From Flavobacterium aquicola (GTDB lineage Bacteria; Bacteroidota; Bacteroidia; Flavobacteriales; Flavobacteriaceae), in assembly GCF_003385115.1 (NCBI RefSeq), contig NZ_QUNI01000001.1, forward strand, positions 558,001-622,000: DNA of 64,000 nucleotides, given 5' to 3'. This document shows, one piece after another, positions 55,080 to 64,000 of the stretch. The notes below the pieces were generated by a model. It saw only the letters and a list, made by a program, of their open reading frames with translations, did no database searches and was not told the origin of the DNA. The stretch's first letter is position 1. Every line of letters begins with the position of its first letter. Position numbers and translations under genes: made by a program.

Positions 55080-57293
55080 ATGAAATACTATAGATATCAA
55101 TCTTCAATTTATCATAAAATTATTTTTACAGTAAGCCTATTTATATTGTTTTTTATTAGTGTGCTTACTGTAAAACATATCAATAATATTTCGAATTCTA
55201 CAAAACTGCTCATGCATACGTATGAAGTGAATTTAGAATTAGAACATTTATTTTCTGATATAAAGGATTCCGAAAATAATATGAGAGGTTATATAATCTC
55301 AAAAGACAACCTTTATTTAATCCTTTATAAAAACGACATAAAAAGCATAAATAACTCATTTTCAATTCTAAAAAGATTAACCAAAAACAATCCCGAACAA
55401 CAGAAAAAGTTAGAATCACTATATAAAACAATCAACAAAAGATATGACTATATATCAAAGTATTCTAATTCAAATCAAAATGTAGATTTATTAAAAGACT
55501 ATGATTTCAAAAAAGATTTCAGAGAAAGCAGCAGGCTTTTAATTGATATCAGAATCAAGTTAAATGATATGGTTCATAATGAAAAGTCTAATTTGACCAT
55601 ACAAAATTCTATATATGACAGGCAGATATATTTTACTCCAATTATAACATTGGGCATACTGTTTATCACGCTTTTACTTCTAATTTTCACCTACGCTCAA
55701 ACTACAAAAGACATAGAAAAACTGCAGACTGCAAATGTCAAATTAAATAAATCTCATTTTTTAAGCAATCAAGCTGAAATTCTCTCTGAATTTGGCACTT
55801 GGGAATGGAATTTAAGCAATAATAAAATAATTTATTCTGATAATTGTTATCGAATATTTGGCATTGAGCCTATTTCTGCTGAAGCTGATCAGGAGAAAAT
55901 AACAAACCTTATACATCCTGAAGACGTAGCAGTCGTAGACTCCTTATTTGAAAAATTTACTACCGAAGATGATGTTCCTCAATCCTCTTTCAGAATTATC
56001 AAACCAGATGGAGAAATCCGTATTTTAAGATCGGTGGGTAAATTATTTATTGATAATCTTGGAAATAAGACAGTATTGGGAGTAACAGGTGATATTACCG
56101 ATGAGCATAATAAAAATGAATTATTAAAAAGCAATTACGAAGATTTAATTAAAATCAATAATCAGTTAAAAATATTTGAAGAGTCAAGCAAACAGGCCGA
56201 AATTATTGGAAAATATGGCAGCTGGATTTTAAATTTCGATACTTCAAAAATCACATTCTCAGACAACAGGTATAGATTACTGGGATATGAACCACAGGCA
56301 TTTGAAGCATCTATTGACAATTTATTCGAATATGTACATCCAGAAGATAAAAAAAATGTTGACAGAGCATTCAAAAAGGCTTTAACTACAATGGTTCTTC
56401 CTTCTATAAACTACAGGATAATTACTAAAGACGGCAAGATTAGACATTTCAGGACCACCGCAAAATCCTTCACTGATCTGAGCGGTACGCAAAGCATGAT
56501 TGGAACCAGCCGGGATGTTACCGAGGATTATAATAAGAGTTTACAATTAAAACAGCGCAATAAAGAATTAGAAAAACATATTAAAGAATTAGATGAATTT
56601 AATCAAGTAGCCAGTCACGACCTGCAGGAACCTTTGCGAAAAATTCAAACTTTTATTTCTCGAATCAATGAGAAAGAAAAAGAAAACCTGACAGACACTG
56701 GTAAAGAATATTTATCAAGAATGGAAATGGCGGCCAAAAGAATGCGTGTATTAATCGACGATTTATTACAATATTCTAAAGCCAATCGATCCGAAAAAAA
56801 TCTTGTAAAAACTGATTTAAACGAAATACTAAATGATAGTCTAGCCGAATTGTCGCAAAGTATAGAAGACAAAAAAGCTATAATTAATCATACAAATTTA
56901 CCAGCGGTTAACGGTATAGCTTTCCAAATGCAGCAGTTATTTTCTAATCTATTAAGTAATTCTTTAAAATACTCTAAGGCAGATACTCCTCCAATAATCA
57001 CGATAGACTGCACAGAAGTAACTGCAAAAACAGAAACTCTTTTAAACGAAAAAAGTACAAAAAAATATTACAAAATCACTTTCACTGACAACGGAATAGG
57101 ATTTGATCAAGAACACTCAAAAAAAATATTCTTACTATTTAACCGCCTTCATGGCAAGACAGAATATCACGGGACTGGTGTAGGCCTAGCCATTTGCGAA
57201 AAAATCATGGAAAATCACAAAGGCTTCATCTTTGCCAGCAGTAAAATTAATGAAGGCGCTACCTTTACAGTTTATTTTCCTTTCCTATCATAG
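55080..57293 (+). CDS. CHASE3-PAS-PAS sensor histidine kinase
   Basis: Membrane kinase of 737 residues. Membrane segments at about 12-32 and 184-205 enclose a periplasmic CHASE3-like helical domain (40-175: NMRGYIISKDNLYLILY). Two PAS domains follow (about 235-345 and 370-485, with FGTWEWNLSNNKIIYSDN and YGSWILNFDTSKITFSDN). The HisKA domain has H513 in VASHDLQEPL, and the HATPase covers about 610-735 (DNGIGFDQ, HGTGVGLAICEKIM). It does not carry a receiver; the gene just upstream encodes one. The signal is unknown. Confidence 0.92.
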   Translation: MKYYRYQSSIYHKIIFTVSLFILFFISVLTVKHINNISNSTKLLMHTYEVNLELEHLFSDIKDSENNMRGYIISKDNLYLILYKNDIKSINNSFSILKRLTKNNPEQQKKLESLYKTINKRYDYISKYSNSNQNVDLLKDYDFKKDFRESSRLLIDIRIKLNDMVHNEKSNLTIQNSIYDRQIYFTPIITLGILFITLLLLIFTYAQTTKDIEKLQTANVKLNKSHFLSNQAEILSEFGTWEWNLSNNKIIYSDNCYRIFGIEPISAEADQEKITNLIHPEDVAVVDSLFEKFTTEDDVPQSSFRIIKPDGEIRILRSVGKLFIDNLGNKTVLGVTGDITDEHNKNELLKSNYEDLIKINNQLKIFEESSKQAEIIGKYGSWILNFDTSKITFSDNRYRLLGYEPQAFEASIDNLFEYVHPEDKKNVDRAFKKALTTMVLPSINYRIITKDGKIRHFRTTAKSFTDLSGTQSMIGTSRDVTEDYNKSLQLKQRNKELEKHIKELDEFNQVASHDLQEPLRKIQTFISRINEKEKENLTDTGKEYLSRMEMAAKRMRVLIDDLLQYSKANRSEKNLVKTDLNEILNDSLAELSQSIEDKKAIINHTNLPAVNGIAFQMQQLFSNLLSNSLKYSKADTPPIITIDCTEVTAKTETLLNEKSTKKYYKITFTDNGIGFDQEHSKKIFLLFNRLHGKTEYHGTGVGLAICEKIMENHKGFIFASSKINEGATFTVYFPFLS

Positions 57294-57389
57294 TTTCATA
57301 ATATTGTTGTGGAAATAATATAAGGCAAAATAAAAATTTTATAATACTCATTATTCATTGATTCAGAACTTTGTAACAAAACCAAGGCG

Positions 57390-57941
57390 ATGAAAAAGCA
57401 TTATAATTTACACTCCATTCGCTGCAATTCACTCTTATTTGCTATAATCTTTTGTATGGCATCTTGCAGTAATCAAGAAAATAAATACACTAATTTTTTT
57501 TATAAGATGGAATCTGCCCCAGAAGAACCCATAATAGATTTTAGTACAATTGACTGCTTAAATGAATCAAATCAAAAAGCTATAGAACTCTCAAGTAAAT
57601 CTTTAAGATTGACTACTGATTTAAAAACACTTGAACTTCTGCTGAAGATAAAAAGAGACCACAAAAAAATCAATTCAGATTTTAAAAGATTGACAAACGA
57701 TAATTTAATTATCATTCCCAAACCTATTTATAATATCGATGTCAGCAATGATACTATCCATCATCAAAAACCTGAATTTGTAATCTTAAAAAAATTACAG
57801 ACTGAAATTAAAAATCAAATTACATCATTTGACATCATTGAAAAAAAGACCAAAAATAATGACTTTAAACTATTTGCAATACAATCAAAGAGAATATTGA
57901 ACGATAATAATGAGGCATTAAAAACACTATTAAGCAGTTAA
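57390..57941 (+). CDS. Lipoprotein, unknown function
   Basis: Product of 183 residues with a lipoprotein signal. The lipobox Cys is C26 (MASCSN) after an unusually long hydrophilic start. The mature part is helical and Lys-rich. No family recognised. It stops 1 bp before the YihY start, so translation is likely coupled. Confidence 0.72.
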   Translation: MKKHYNLHSIRCNSLLFAIIFCMASCSNQENKYTNFFYKMESAPEEPIIDFSTIDCLNESNQKAIELSSKSLRLTTDLKTLELLLKIKRDHKKINSDFKRLTNDNLIIIPKPIYNIDVSNDTIHHQKPEFVILKKLQTEIKNQITSFDIIEKKTKNNDFKLFAIQSKRILNDNNEALKTLLSS

Positions 57942-57942
57942 A

Positions 57943-58920
57943 ATGAGTAAGTCAAAACAATATATAATTTCCTTGATAAATGTTATCAAAAATGCTGTAA
58001 ACTGTTTTTCGGAGCATAAAGTATTAAAAATGAGTGCCGCATTGTCTTACACAACCATGTTTTCTATGGGACCTCTACTGCTGGTAATTTTGTTTTTATC
58101 AGATTTATTTTGGGGCAGAGAAGCGACAGAGGGAACAATCTATAATCAAATTAAGAGTTTTGTAGGACCGTCTGGTGCATCCCAGATTCAGACAATAATA
58201 GAAAATTTGAGCATATCCGATAAAGGAAATATCGCTGGATTAATTGGAATTGTGACCTTGTTAATAGGTGCAACATCCGTATTTGCAGAAATCCAAGATT
58301 CGATTAATACAATTTGGGGCATTAAACCGAAAAAAAAATCTGGATTTTGGTTATATCTGAAATCGCGTTTACTGTCTTTTGGAGTAATAGGAAGTTTTGG
58401 CTTTATCTTATTAGTTTCGTTAGGAATTTCTACGATAATGGATACTTTGAGTAATCGATTTTTATCACAGTTTCCGGACTCTTTGTTTTACCTGGTTTAC
58501 ATTATTAACAGTATAATGACATTTGTTGTTATTTCATTATTATTCGGAGCCATCTTTACCATTTTGCCAGATGCAGAAATAAAATGGAGACAGGTCCGCT
58601 TAGCTTCTTTTACAACTGCAATATTATTTATGATCGGGAAATTTCTAATATCATTTTATATTGCCAGTTCTAATATTCAAAATGTATACGGAACAGCGGG
58701 TTCGTTTGTTGTATTAATGATCTGGGTTTACTATTCATCAGTGATACTTTATTTTGGCGCAGAGTTTGCCAAAAGTTATGCGATTCAATTTTCGAGTGCA
58801 ATCGTGCCATCAAAATTTGCTGATCTTGTGCATTCGGTAGACATTGTTTCTGAGGAAAATACAGTCCAGAAAGCAGATCGGGAACTCCAAGCCATAAAAC
58901 TTCAAAATCCTCATAATTAA
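57943..58920 (+). CDS. YihY/virulence factor BrkB family protein
   Basis: Inner-membrane protein of 325 residues with about six helices. Signature segments are HKVLKMSAALSYTTMFSMGPLLLV, FAEIQDSINTIWGI and GTAGSFVVLMIWVYYSSVILYFGAEF. The family was once thought to be ribonuclease BN; that is now known to be wrong. Some members are linked to envelope stress. It lies directly after the lipoprotein gene. Confidence 0.9.
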   Translation: MSKSKQYIISLINVIKNAVNCFSEHKVLKMSAALSYTTMFSMGPLLLVILFLSDLFWGREATEGTIYNQIKSFVGPSGASQIQTIIENLSISDKGNIAGLIGIVTLLIGATSVFAEIQDSINTIWGIKPKKKSGFWLYLKSRLLSFGVIGSFGFILLVSLGISTIMDTLSNRFLSQFPDSLFYLVYIINSIMTFVVISLLFGAIFTILPDAEIKWRQVRLASFTTAILFMIGKFLISFYIASSNIQNVYGTAGSFVVLMIWVYYSSVILYFGAEFAKSYAIQFSSAIVPSKFADLVHSVDIVSEENTVQKADRELQAIKLQNPHN

Positions 58921-58950
58921 ATAATTACAAAAATATTCAAGTATTAAACT

Positions 58951-58973
58951 TCCCTTATTTAGGGATTTTTTTT
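58951..58973 (+). terminator. Weak terminator after YihY gene
   Basis: Short stem TCCCT-tattt-AGGGA (58951-58965), followed by nine T. Confidence 0.6.
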
Positions 58974-59096
58974 TATTTCATATCTACCCTATTTTAATTG
59001 AATGGAAATTATATAAAACAACAAAAATATAATATAACACAAAAACATTTCTTGTAATGCAACTTTGTAATATAGAAATTAATAAAATAAAAACTT

Positions 59097-59747
59097 ATGA
59101 AAAGCCAAATTAAACTTTTAGCCGCCATTGCTTTTACTGGATTATCATTCACTAATCTTCAGGCACAAACAAATTCTACAGATGGATCACATTTTGGAAT
59201 TAAAGGAGGAGTAAATTTTTCCAATATATATTCTACAGAAGTCGACGATAATAATGTATTAACGAGTTTTAATGCTGGTGTCTATGGAACATTTCCTGTA
59301 GGAGATATTCTTTCCATTCAGCCCGAAATTCTGTACAGCCGAAAAGGAGGAGAATTAAAGTATGACAATGCAATCACAACAGGAACAGCACAATTTAAAT
59401 TAAATTATATCGAAGTTCCTCTTTTACTAAAAGTAAACGCCACAGATAATATAAGTTTTCATGCTGGTCCTTATTTCGCATACCTGATTGATGCAGAAGT
59501 AAATAACGATGCAAGCGGAGACGCACTTGACTTTGAAGATGCTTATGATAACGATGATTTCAACAAATTTGATATCGGAATCTCTGCAGGAATCGGATTC
59601 GATTTTAATTCAATAGGTTTTGGAGCCCGCTATAATTACGGTTTCTCAACAATAGGAAAAGAGAGAGACTTTGCAGGAGAAACTTATACTATACCTGATG
59701 GAAAAAACAGTAATATAAGTTTATATCTGTCATATAAATTAAATTAA
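59097..59747 (+). CDS. Outer-membrane beta-barrel (porin-like) protein
   Basis: Exported beta-barrel protein of 216 residues in the PF13568-like family. Signal peptide ends LQAQT. The mature part alternates amphipathic strands (FGIKGGVNFSNIYS, DILSIQPEILYSRKGG, NYIEVPLLLKVNA, FGARYNYGFSTIG) and ends in an aromatic/hydrophobic YLSYKLN, consistent with an 8-strand barrel. Function unknown. CAACTTTG at 59060-59067 is a near-match to the -7 element. Confidence 0.85.
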   Translation: MKSQIKLLAAIAFTGLSFTNLQAQTNSTDGSHFGIKGGVNFSNIYSTEVDDNNVLTSFNAGVYGTFPVGDILSIQPEILYSRKGGELKYDNAITTGTAQFKLNYIEVPLLLKVNATDNISFHAGPYFAYLIDAEVNNDASGDALDFEDAYDNDDFNKFDIGISAGIGFDFNSIGFGARYNYGFSTIGKERDFAGETYTIPDGKNSNISLYLSYKLN

Positions 59748-59772
59748 GGGTAACTATTAAAAAATAGAAATC

Positions 59773-59925
59773 ATGTCAAATTTATTGTATTTAGCAGCAG
59801 TCATTTTGATTATATCCTGGGCATTAGGGTTCTTTGTTTATAGTGCAGGATCACTAATACACCTTTTATTAGTCATAGCGATAATCGCTGTTTTACTACG
59901 ATTAATAGGCGGTAGAGCAGTTTAA
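59773..59925 (+). CDS. lmo0937-type mini membrane protein
   Basis: Only 50 residues. It begins MSNLLYLAAVILIISWALGF and ends LLRLIGGRAV, two membrane helices joined by a short loop (FVYSAGSLIHLL). The pattern matches the lmo0937 / DUF5670 family of stress-linked mini-proteins. It is shorter than a usual ORF cut-off and easily missed. It lies 25 bp after the barrel gene and 18 bp before the YtxH gene. Confidence 0.8.
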   Translation: MSNLLYLAAVILIISWALGFFVYSAGSLIHLLLVIAIIAVLLRLIGGRAV

Positions 59926-59943
59926 ATTTAAATAAAAGAAAAC

Positions 59944-60192
59944 ATGGGAACAGATAAAACAATAATCGGGGTCTTAGGAGGAATTGCAATCGGAGCAGTA
60001 TTGGGAGTGGTATTTGCTCCTGATAAAGGCTCCAATACAAGAACTAAAATTATCAAGAAAGGCAATGGTATTACAGATGACTTAAGAGAAAAACTAGATA
60101 ATATAACTAATTCTCTCTCTGAAAAATATAACTCATTTAAAAGCCAAGGCGAAGATTTTGCCATAAACGAGAAAGGCAAAGTCAGAGCTTAA
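59944..60192 (+). CDS. YtxH domain protein
   Basis: Product of 82 residues with one N-terminal membrane helix containing GGIAIGAVLGVVFAPDKGS, the YtxH signature (glycine-rich helix then APxxG), followed by a charged helix. YtxH proteins are part of general stress regulons in several phyla; the mechanism is unknown. It is part of the same run. Confidence 0.88.
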   Translation: MGTDKTIIGVLGGIAIGAVLGVVFAPDKGSNTRTKIIKKGNGITDDLREKLDNITNSLSEKYNSFKSQGEDFAINEKGKVRA

Positions 60193-60267
60193 ATCAGAGC
60201 AAAGTCTTTATAAAATTATACGGAGCTCAGAATAAATTAAATTAATCTAATCTTAAAATTTATAAAA

Positions 60268-60930
60268 ATGAAAAACTTAAAATTAACATTCGTTATAGCA
60301 GCATCAGTATTAGCTTTTTCATCTTGTAAAGACGAAAAACAGGAAAAAGCAGAAAAATCATTACATGCTTACAGCAATTATGTAGATTCCATAAACAGCG
60401 TTGAACATCAAAAAGCCGTAGAAAACTGGGCTGCGATTGAAAGTGATTATGCCAGATTAAAATCTGAAGCTGAAATTTCACTGGCTAACGCAACTGATAA
60501 AACAAAACTGCAGGACAGCTTGAATACTGCGTCAATCAGATTTGAGGAATTTAAAAATGATGTTTTAGCTGAAAAAGAAAAAGCTTCAGAGAACGATTCA
60601 AAAACAAGCAAATACAAAACATTATTTGGACCTGACTATGTAAGTGATGACATGAAGTTTAATTGGGTCAATAAAGACAATATACTAAGTGTATATGATA
60701 ACTTTGTAACTACAGTTCAAAAAAATAAAGATTCGTATTCTCGTGAAGACTGGGATGAAATCAAAATTGTGTATGAAGCATTAGATTCACGCAAAAACAC
60801 AGTTGAGAAAGAAGGTCTAAGCAGTCATGATAATAATAAAATCGCGGGACTTAAACTTAAGTTTGCTCCAATGTATACCGTTAATAGAATGGGAGCAAAA
60901 TCAGAAGAAAATGCAGAAGCTAAAAAATAA
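60268..60930 (+). CDS. Lipoprotein, DUF6565-like
   Basis: Product of 220 residues with lipobox Cys at C20 (AFSSCKD). The mature part is highly charged and helical (EKQEKAEKSLHAYSNYVDSINS ...), probably coiled, which I associate with DUF6565-type flavobacterial lipoproteins. The function is unknown. It ends the stress-type run; a bidirectional terminator follows. Confidence 0.72.
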   Translation: MKNLKLTFVIAASVLAFSSCKDEKQEKAEKSLHAYSNYVDSINSVEHQKAVENWAAIESDYARLKSEAEISLANATDKTKLQDSLNTASIRFEEFKNDVLAEKEKASENDSKTSKYKTLFGPDYVSDDMKFNWVNKDNILSVYDNFVTTVQKNKDSYSREDWDEIKIVYEALDSRKNTVEKEGLSSHDNNKIAGLKLKFAPMYTVNRMGAKSEENAEAKK

Positions 60931-60992
60931 TTCAGCATCGACTTTAGAAAAGCATACAGTAAATTTATGATTGTCTTTTCTTGAAAGAAAGC

Positions 60993-61028
60993 AAAAAAAA
61001 TGAGGCCTTCACAGACCTCATTTTTTTT
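60993..61028. terminator. Bidirectional terminator
   Basis: 13-bp stem AAAAAAAATGAGG (60993-61005) with CCTCATTTTTTTT (61016-61028), 10-nt loop, between convergent genes. Confidence 0.85.
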
Positions 61029-61042
61029 ATTGATTAATTTAT

Positions 61043-63253
61043 TTATAATTTCCCTTCATAAATACTTCCTACATGGATCACTTCAGTTCTTCTATTTTCA
61101 GCTCTTCCTTTCGGCGTCTTATTACTAGCAACTGGTTTAGTCGCTCCATATCCTACATAAGATAAGTTGGCAGGATTAACACCTTTTTCAATCAATGCAT
61201 CCATAACTGCTTTAGCTCTTGCCTCCGAAAGTTTTTGATTTGATGCAGCCTTACCTACATTATCAGTATGTCCTTCAATAGAGAATTTAGCGTTAGGATA
61301 ATTTTTGATAATTTCTTTAATAGCGTCCAGCCTTCCATCAGTTTGACCTTTATCTGCATTTTGTAAAACTGCTTTTCCAGTTACAAAATACACTGCTCTC
61401 GCCTGAACCTTAAGTTCTTTTAAGGCTTCTTGAGTCACTTCTGGACATCCTTTATTACTTGCCGGACCTGGTACAGTAGGACAAGAATCTTCTTTATCTA
61501 AAACTCCGTCTTTGTCGGCATCTAATTCAGGACAGCCAGCATTAGCGGCCAATCCTTTTTCATTAGGACATTTGTCATCTTTATCAAGTACAGAATCTCC
61601 ATCAGTATCTGGCCAAGGACAGCCTTTATTTTCAACTGGTCCCGCAATTGTAGCGCAATCATCCACATTATCTAAAACAGTATCTTTATCAGCATCACCC
61701 CATGGGCATCCTTTATTTTCAACTGGGCCTGCAACGGTTGGGCAGGCATCGTCTTTATCAAGAACATCATCTTTATCTTTATCTGGCCAAGGACAGCCCT
61801 TGTTTTCAATCGGACCCGCAGCAGTTGGACACTTGTCATCCTTATCTAAAATATTATCGTCGTCTGTATCTTTAAATTTCTTTTCATATACAGGAATTTT
61901 AAAACCAAAATAAACATCGGCTCCTTTTGACTCTTTTGAAATTAAATTTGTAATCACAGAACTGGAACCAACAAATAATGGTCCAAAACGCAATCCTGAC
62001 CCTACCTGCATACCAGTGTATTCCATATAATTTATTGGCAGCGAAAAAGTAAACCATCTCGTTTCATAACGCGGCGTTAGCATCCATGTGTTTTGAGTAT
62101 ATGTTTGATTCAAAGTCTGTTTATCTACTAAACTTAAATTTCCAGTCATGTTCAGATAAAACTTCTTGTACATATTCCAATCAGCATCAACATGCAGCAT
62201 TGTTGGCAAATTAGATTTTGAATCTTTATATGTTGTAACCGGAGCACCATAATGATCTTCTAAAAAATCTCCTATATTATCAAAATCAGAATCTTCGATA
62301 TCTTGCGCAGAAACTGCTCCAGCGATATTATATACATCTTGTCTCAGGTTCTTATAATTGATATATCCAATATCTGTAAGAGACAAACCAAAACGTAATT
62401 TGTATTTATTTAAATCTCTGAAATTATTATCACTTGCTTTAGCTTTACTCAAATCATAAGACTCATAATCGGGTCTCCATTCGTAGATTAAACCCAAATC
62501 AGCACCAAAACCATTTGAATCAGGATTAAATTTCACATCCTCATTTCCTACGATAAAATCTGGATTACTTCCTATAGTTACTGACCCTGTAGTTACCAAC
62601 TGACTTGTTGAGAGATCCCCAGTCTGAATAAACGCGGCTGATAAATTATCTCCATCAACATAAGAATTAATTCCTCCAACCAAATATTTGGCAGTCAAAC
62701 CTCCTTTTAAGAAATGCTGCTTATTCTGCCATAACACAGCAGCGTATGAAACACCTATTTCGCCCCATGTTTGTCCAACAGCTTGTGGATTTCCTAAAGA
62801 AATTGGAGCAAAGGACTCTGCCCCATTAAAACCATCTGAAAATCTAGTAATTAATTCTCCATTTATATTATCCAAGTTTACCACAGCTCTCGCTCTTGTA
62901 TAAATAGCAACAGTATGTTTTGGAGCTATATTGAACATAAATGAAGGTCCCATAATATCTGAATAGATAATTCCTCCATTATTTTTCGTAGGAGTTTTAA
63001 CTCCATCCTTATCAAAATCATATGAACTCTTTGTCAAATCAAATAAGCTCGCACCATAATAATCATTGTTTAATGAGCTGCTGGTAGAAAATAGGTTTAT
63101 ATCCGTTTTAAAACGAGAATCAGCAATCGAAGCGGGATTAAAAAGAACCCCTTGGATTCCAGCGTAATTATCTGGAATATAGCCCATGTAGGATTGAGCG
63201 TTTGCTTTTGCAGCTAAAACTAAAAATATAAAAAGAAGTATCCTTTTGTTCAT
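61043..63253 (-). CDS. OmpA protein with DUF5723-like barrel and TSP3 repeats
   Basis: Outer-membrane protein of 736 residues. A signal peptide (ending KANAQS) precedes a large beta-barrel-like region (about 20-455: SYMGYIPDNYAGIQGVLFNP), which matches the DUF5723 family. Five TSP type 3 repeats follow (about 462-602, each 28 residues: D-x-D-x-D ... CP ... GC), which bind calcium. The C-terminal OmpA domain covers about 615-730 (FSIEGHTDNVG, NQKLSEARAKAVMDAL, ENRRTEVI), which holds peptidoglycan. Cys pairs in the repeats likely form disulfides. It probably couples the outer membrane to the cell wall. Confidence 0.88.
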   Translation of the reverse strand: MNKRILLFIFLVLAAKANAQSYMGYIPDNYAGIQGVLFNPASIADSRFKTDINLFSTSSSLNNDYYGASLFDLTKSSYDFDKDGVKTPTKNNGGIIYSDIMGPSFMFNIAPKHTVAIYTRARAVVNLDNINGELITRFSDGFNGAESFAPISLGNPQAVGQTWGEIGVSYAAVLWQNKQHFLKGGLTAKYLVGGINSYVDGDNLSAAFIQTGDLSTSQLVTTGSVTIGSNPDFIVGNEDVKFNPDSNGFGADLGLIYEWRPDYESYDLSKAKASDNNFRDLNKYKLRFGLSLTDIGYINYKNLRQDVYNIAGAVSAQDIEDSDFDNIGDFLEDHYGAPVTTYKDSKSNLPTMLHVDADWNMYKKFYLNMTGNLSLVDKQTLNQTYTQNTWMLTPRYETRWFTFSLPINYMEYTGMQVGSGLRFGPLFVGSSSVITNLISKESKGADVYFGFKIPVYEKKFKDTDDDNILDKDDKCPTAAGPIENKGCPWPDKDKDDVLDKDDACPTVAGPVENKGCPWGDADKDTVLDNVDDCATIAGPVENKGCPWPDTDGDSVLDKDDKCPNEKGLAANAGCPELDADKDGVLDKEDSCPTVPGPASNKGCPEVTQEALKELKVQARAVYFVTGKAVLQNADKGQTDGRLDAIKEIIKNYPNAKFSIEGHTDNVGKAASNQKLSEARAKAVMDALIEKGVNPANLSYVGYGATKPVASNKTPKGRAENRRTEVIHVGSIYEGKL
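61448..61870 (-). repeat. Five 84-bp repeats coding TSP3 motifs
   Basis: In-gene tandem array: five units encoding the 28-residue calcium-binding repeat, close enough in sequence that recombination could change the copy number. Not a CRISPR; the reading frame is kept and the spacing equals the unit length. Confidence 0.8.
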
Positions 63254-63316
63254 AAACAGTGATTTAGATTTTAGTAAATATTGGTTTTTATTTTTAAGAC
63301 AAAATTAACAAAAAAA

Positions 63317-63349
63317 AGCACTTAACAAATCTATTCTTTGTTAAGTGCT
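63317..63349 (-). terminator. Terminator of prfA
   Basis: Perfect 13-bp stem AGCACTTAACAAA (63317-63329) with its complement (63337-63349), then a T run on the minus strand. Confidence 0.9.
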
Positions 63350-63376
63350 AATTATTTTTTAAATGTTTTGTTTTAT

Positions 63377-64000
63377 TTAGAAAACCTCGCTTGCCTCTTT
63401 CAATTTCTCCATATTGTTAACCAACTGCAGTTCCGCAACAATTTTCTGGATATCACCATTCATGATATTTCCTAAATCATACAATGTCAAACCAACGCGG
63501 TGATCAGTCACACGCCCTTGTGCATAGTTATAAGTACGGATTTTAGCCGAACGGTCACCAGAACTCACCTGAGAAGTACGTTTTGTAGCATCTTCAGCCT
63601 CTTTCTTAGCCAATTCCTGTTCGTATAAACGGGAACGCAAAACCGTCAAAGCTTTATCTTTATTCTTGTGCTGTGATTTCTGATCCTGACACTGCGCCAC
63701 CAATCCAGTAGGAATATGCGTTAAACGTACCGCCGATTTCGTAGTATTTACCGATTGTCCTCCAGGCCCAGATGAACAGAAGAAATCCACACGAACATCA
63801 TTCATATCAATCTGCACATCAAATTCCTCAGCTTCCGGAAGTACCATAACCGTCGCTGCAGATGTATGCACGCGCCCCTGAGTTTCCGTTTGCGGTACAC
63901 GCTGTACACGGTGTACGCCTGCTTCAAACTTCAAAGTTCCGTAAACGTCCTCTCCAGTAACTTCAAAGATCACCTCTTTGAAACCGCCCGAAGTTCCTTC
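63377..64000 (-). CDS. prfA: Peptide chain release factor 1, 3' part
   Basis: Release factor that reads UAA and UAG and triggers peptide release through its GGQ motif. The motif is here (SGPGGQSVN), with the neighbouring [22 protein letters not shown] stretch. The frame is open to base 64000, so the start of the gene is outside; about 208 of 355-360 residues are visible. The first in-frame Val codon (GTG at 63973) is not a start. The PAT codon-recognition motif would lie in the missing part. The product ends near KEASEVF. Confidence 0.94.
   Translation of the reverse strand, partial: EGTSGGFKEVIFEVTGEDVYGTLKFEAGVHRVQRVPQTETQGRVHTSAATVMVLPEAEEFDVQIDMNDVRVDFFCSSGPGGQSVNTTKSAVRLTHIPTGLVAQCQDQKSQHKNKDKALTVLRSRLYEQELAKKEAEDATKRTSQVSSGDRSAKIRTYNYAQGRVTDHRVGLTLYDLGNIMNGDIQKIVAELQLVNNMEKLKEASEVF

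Noticed and set aside
61448-61870. CRISPR-like repeats
   Set aside because: In-frame protein repeats of 84 bp without spacers.
61512-61913. 133-codon plus-strand frame
   Set aside because: Antisense to the TSP3 repeats; its repetitive Ser/Gly pattern is a shadow of the coding repeats.

Overview
The window reads as chromosomal DNA of a Flavobacterium-like member of the Bacteroidota. The evidence is its low G+C; gliding-motility lipoprotein GldI; a subtilase with a type IX secretion C-terminal signal; many short lipoproteins; OmpA proteins with calcium-binding repeats; and promoters of the Bacteroidota type (-7 TAnnTTTG, usually with little Shine-Dalgarno and short leaders). Coding density is high. 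I see no tRNA, rRNA, CRISPR array, insertion sequence or prophage.

Layout. 1-2.3 kb: end of gltD and lysA. 2.3-9.7 kb (minus): diheme cytochrome c, a PafA-type alkaline phosphatase, and a compact run mnmA - subtilase - nitronate monooxygenase-like - small secreted protein. 9.8-20.9 kb (minus): MORN/YwqK-like protein, yidC, pyrG, DUF3820, OsmC, two large LysM proteins (one ending in a periplasmic-binding-like domain, one in a SPOR-like domain) and guaA. 21-30.3 kb (mostly plus): RidA, a CLC antiporter with fluoride-type signatures, a rhomboid with extensions, and the nrnA-gldI run followed by two cyclophilin+FKBP fusion isomerases. 30.3-36.5 kb: a TPR histidine kinase, GNAT, purM and a tandem OmpA-like protein. 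36.7-40.4 kb: glutamine synthetase III (minus) and a type II-like glutamine synthetase (plus), divergent around a 373-bp control region. 40.7-52.2 kb: collagen-stub lipoprotein, esterase, AraC regulator, fused B12-dependent mutase IcmF, purU, DUF4197, hydrolase, BtuF-like protein and pyrF. 52.4-60.9 kb (plus): eleven genes resembling an envelope/general stress island (CsbD, AI-2E transporter, short AraC regulator, receiver protein, CHASE3-PAS-PAS kinase, lipoproteins, YihY, outer-membrane barrel, lmo0937-type mini-protein, YtxH). 61-64 kb (minus): large OmpA protein with five TSP3 repeats and the 3' part of prfA.

Themes. Nitrogen assimilation (gltD, two glutamine synthetases, glutamine-using pyrG and guaA), purine/pyrimidine synthesis (purM, guaA, pyrG, pyrF, with purU in one-carbon balance), periplasmic folding and gliding (gldI cluster), and envelope stress. 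The least explained material is non-coding: four kinds of intergenic palindromic repeat, one present twice in inverted orientation with a compensatory base-pair change; a duplicated 30-bp-spaced motif between the glutamine synthetases; and two plus-strand terminators with no obvious gene in front of them. Several longest-frame starts are TTG or GTG codons shortly before a better ATG; the starts given here are the ATG ones.
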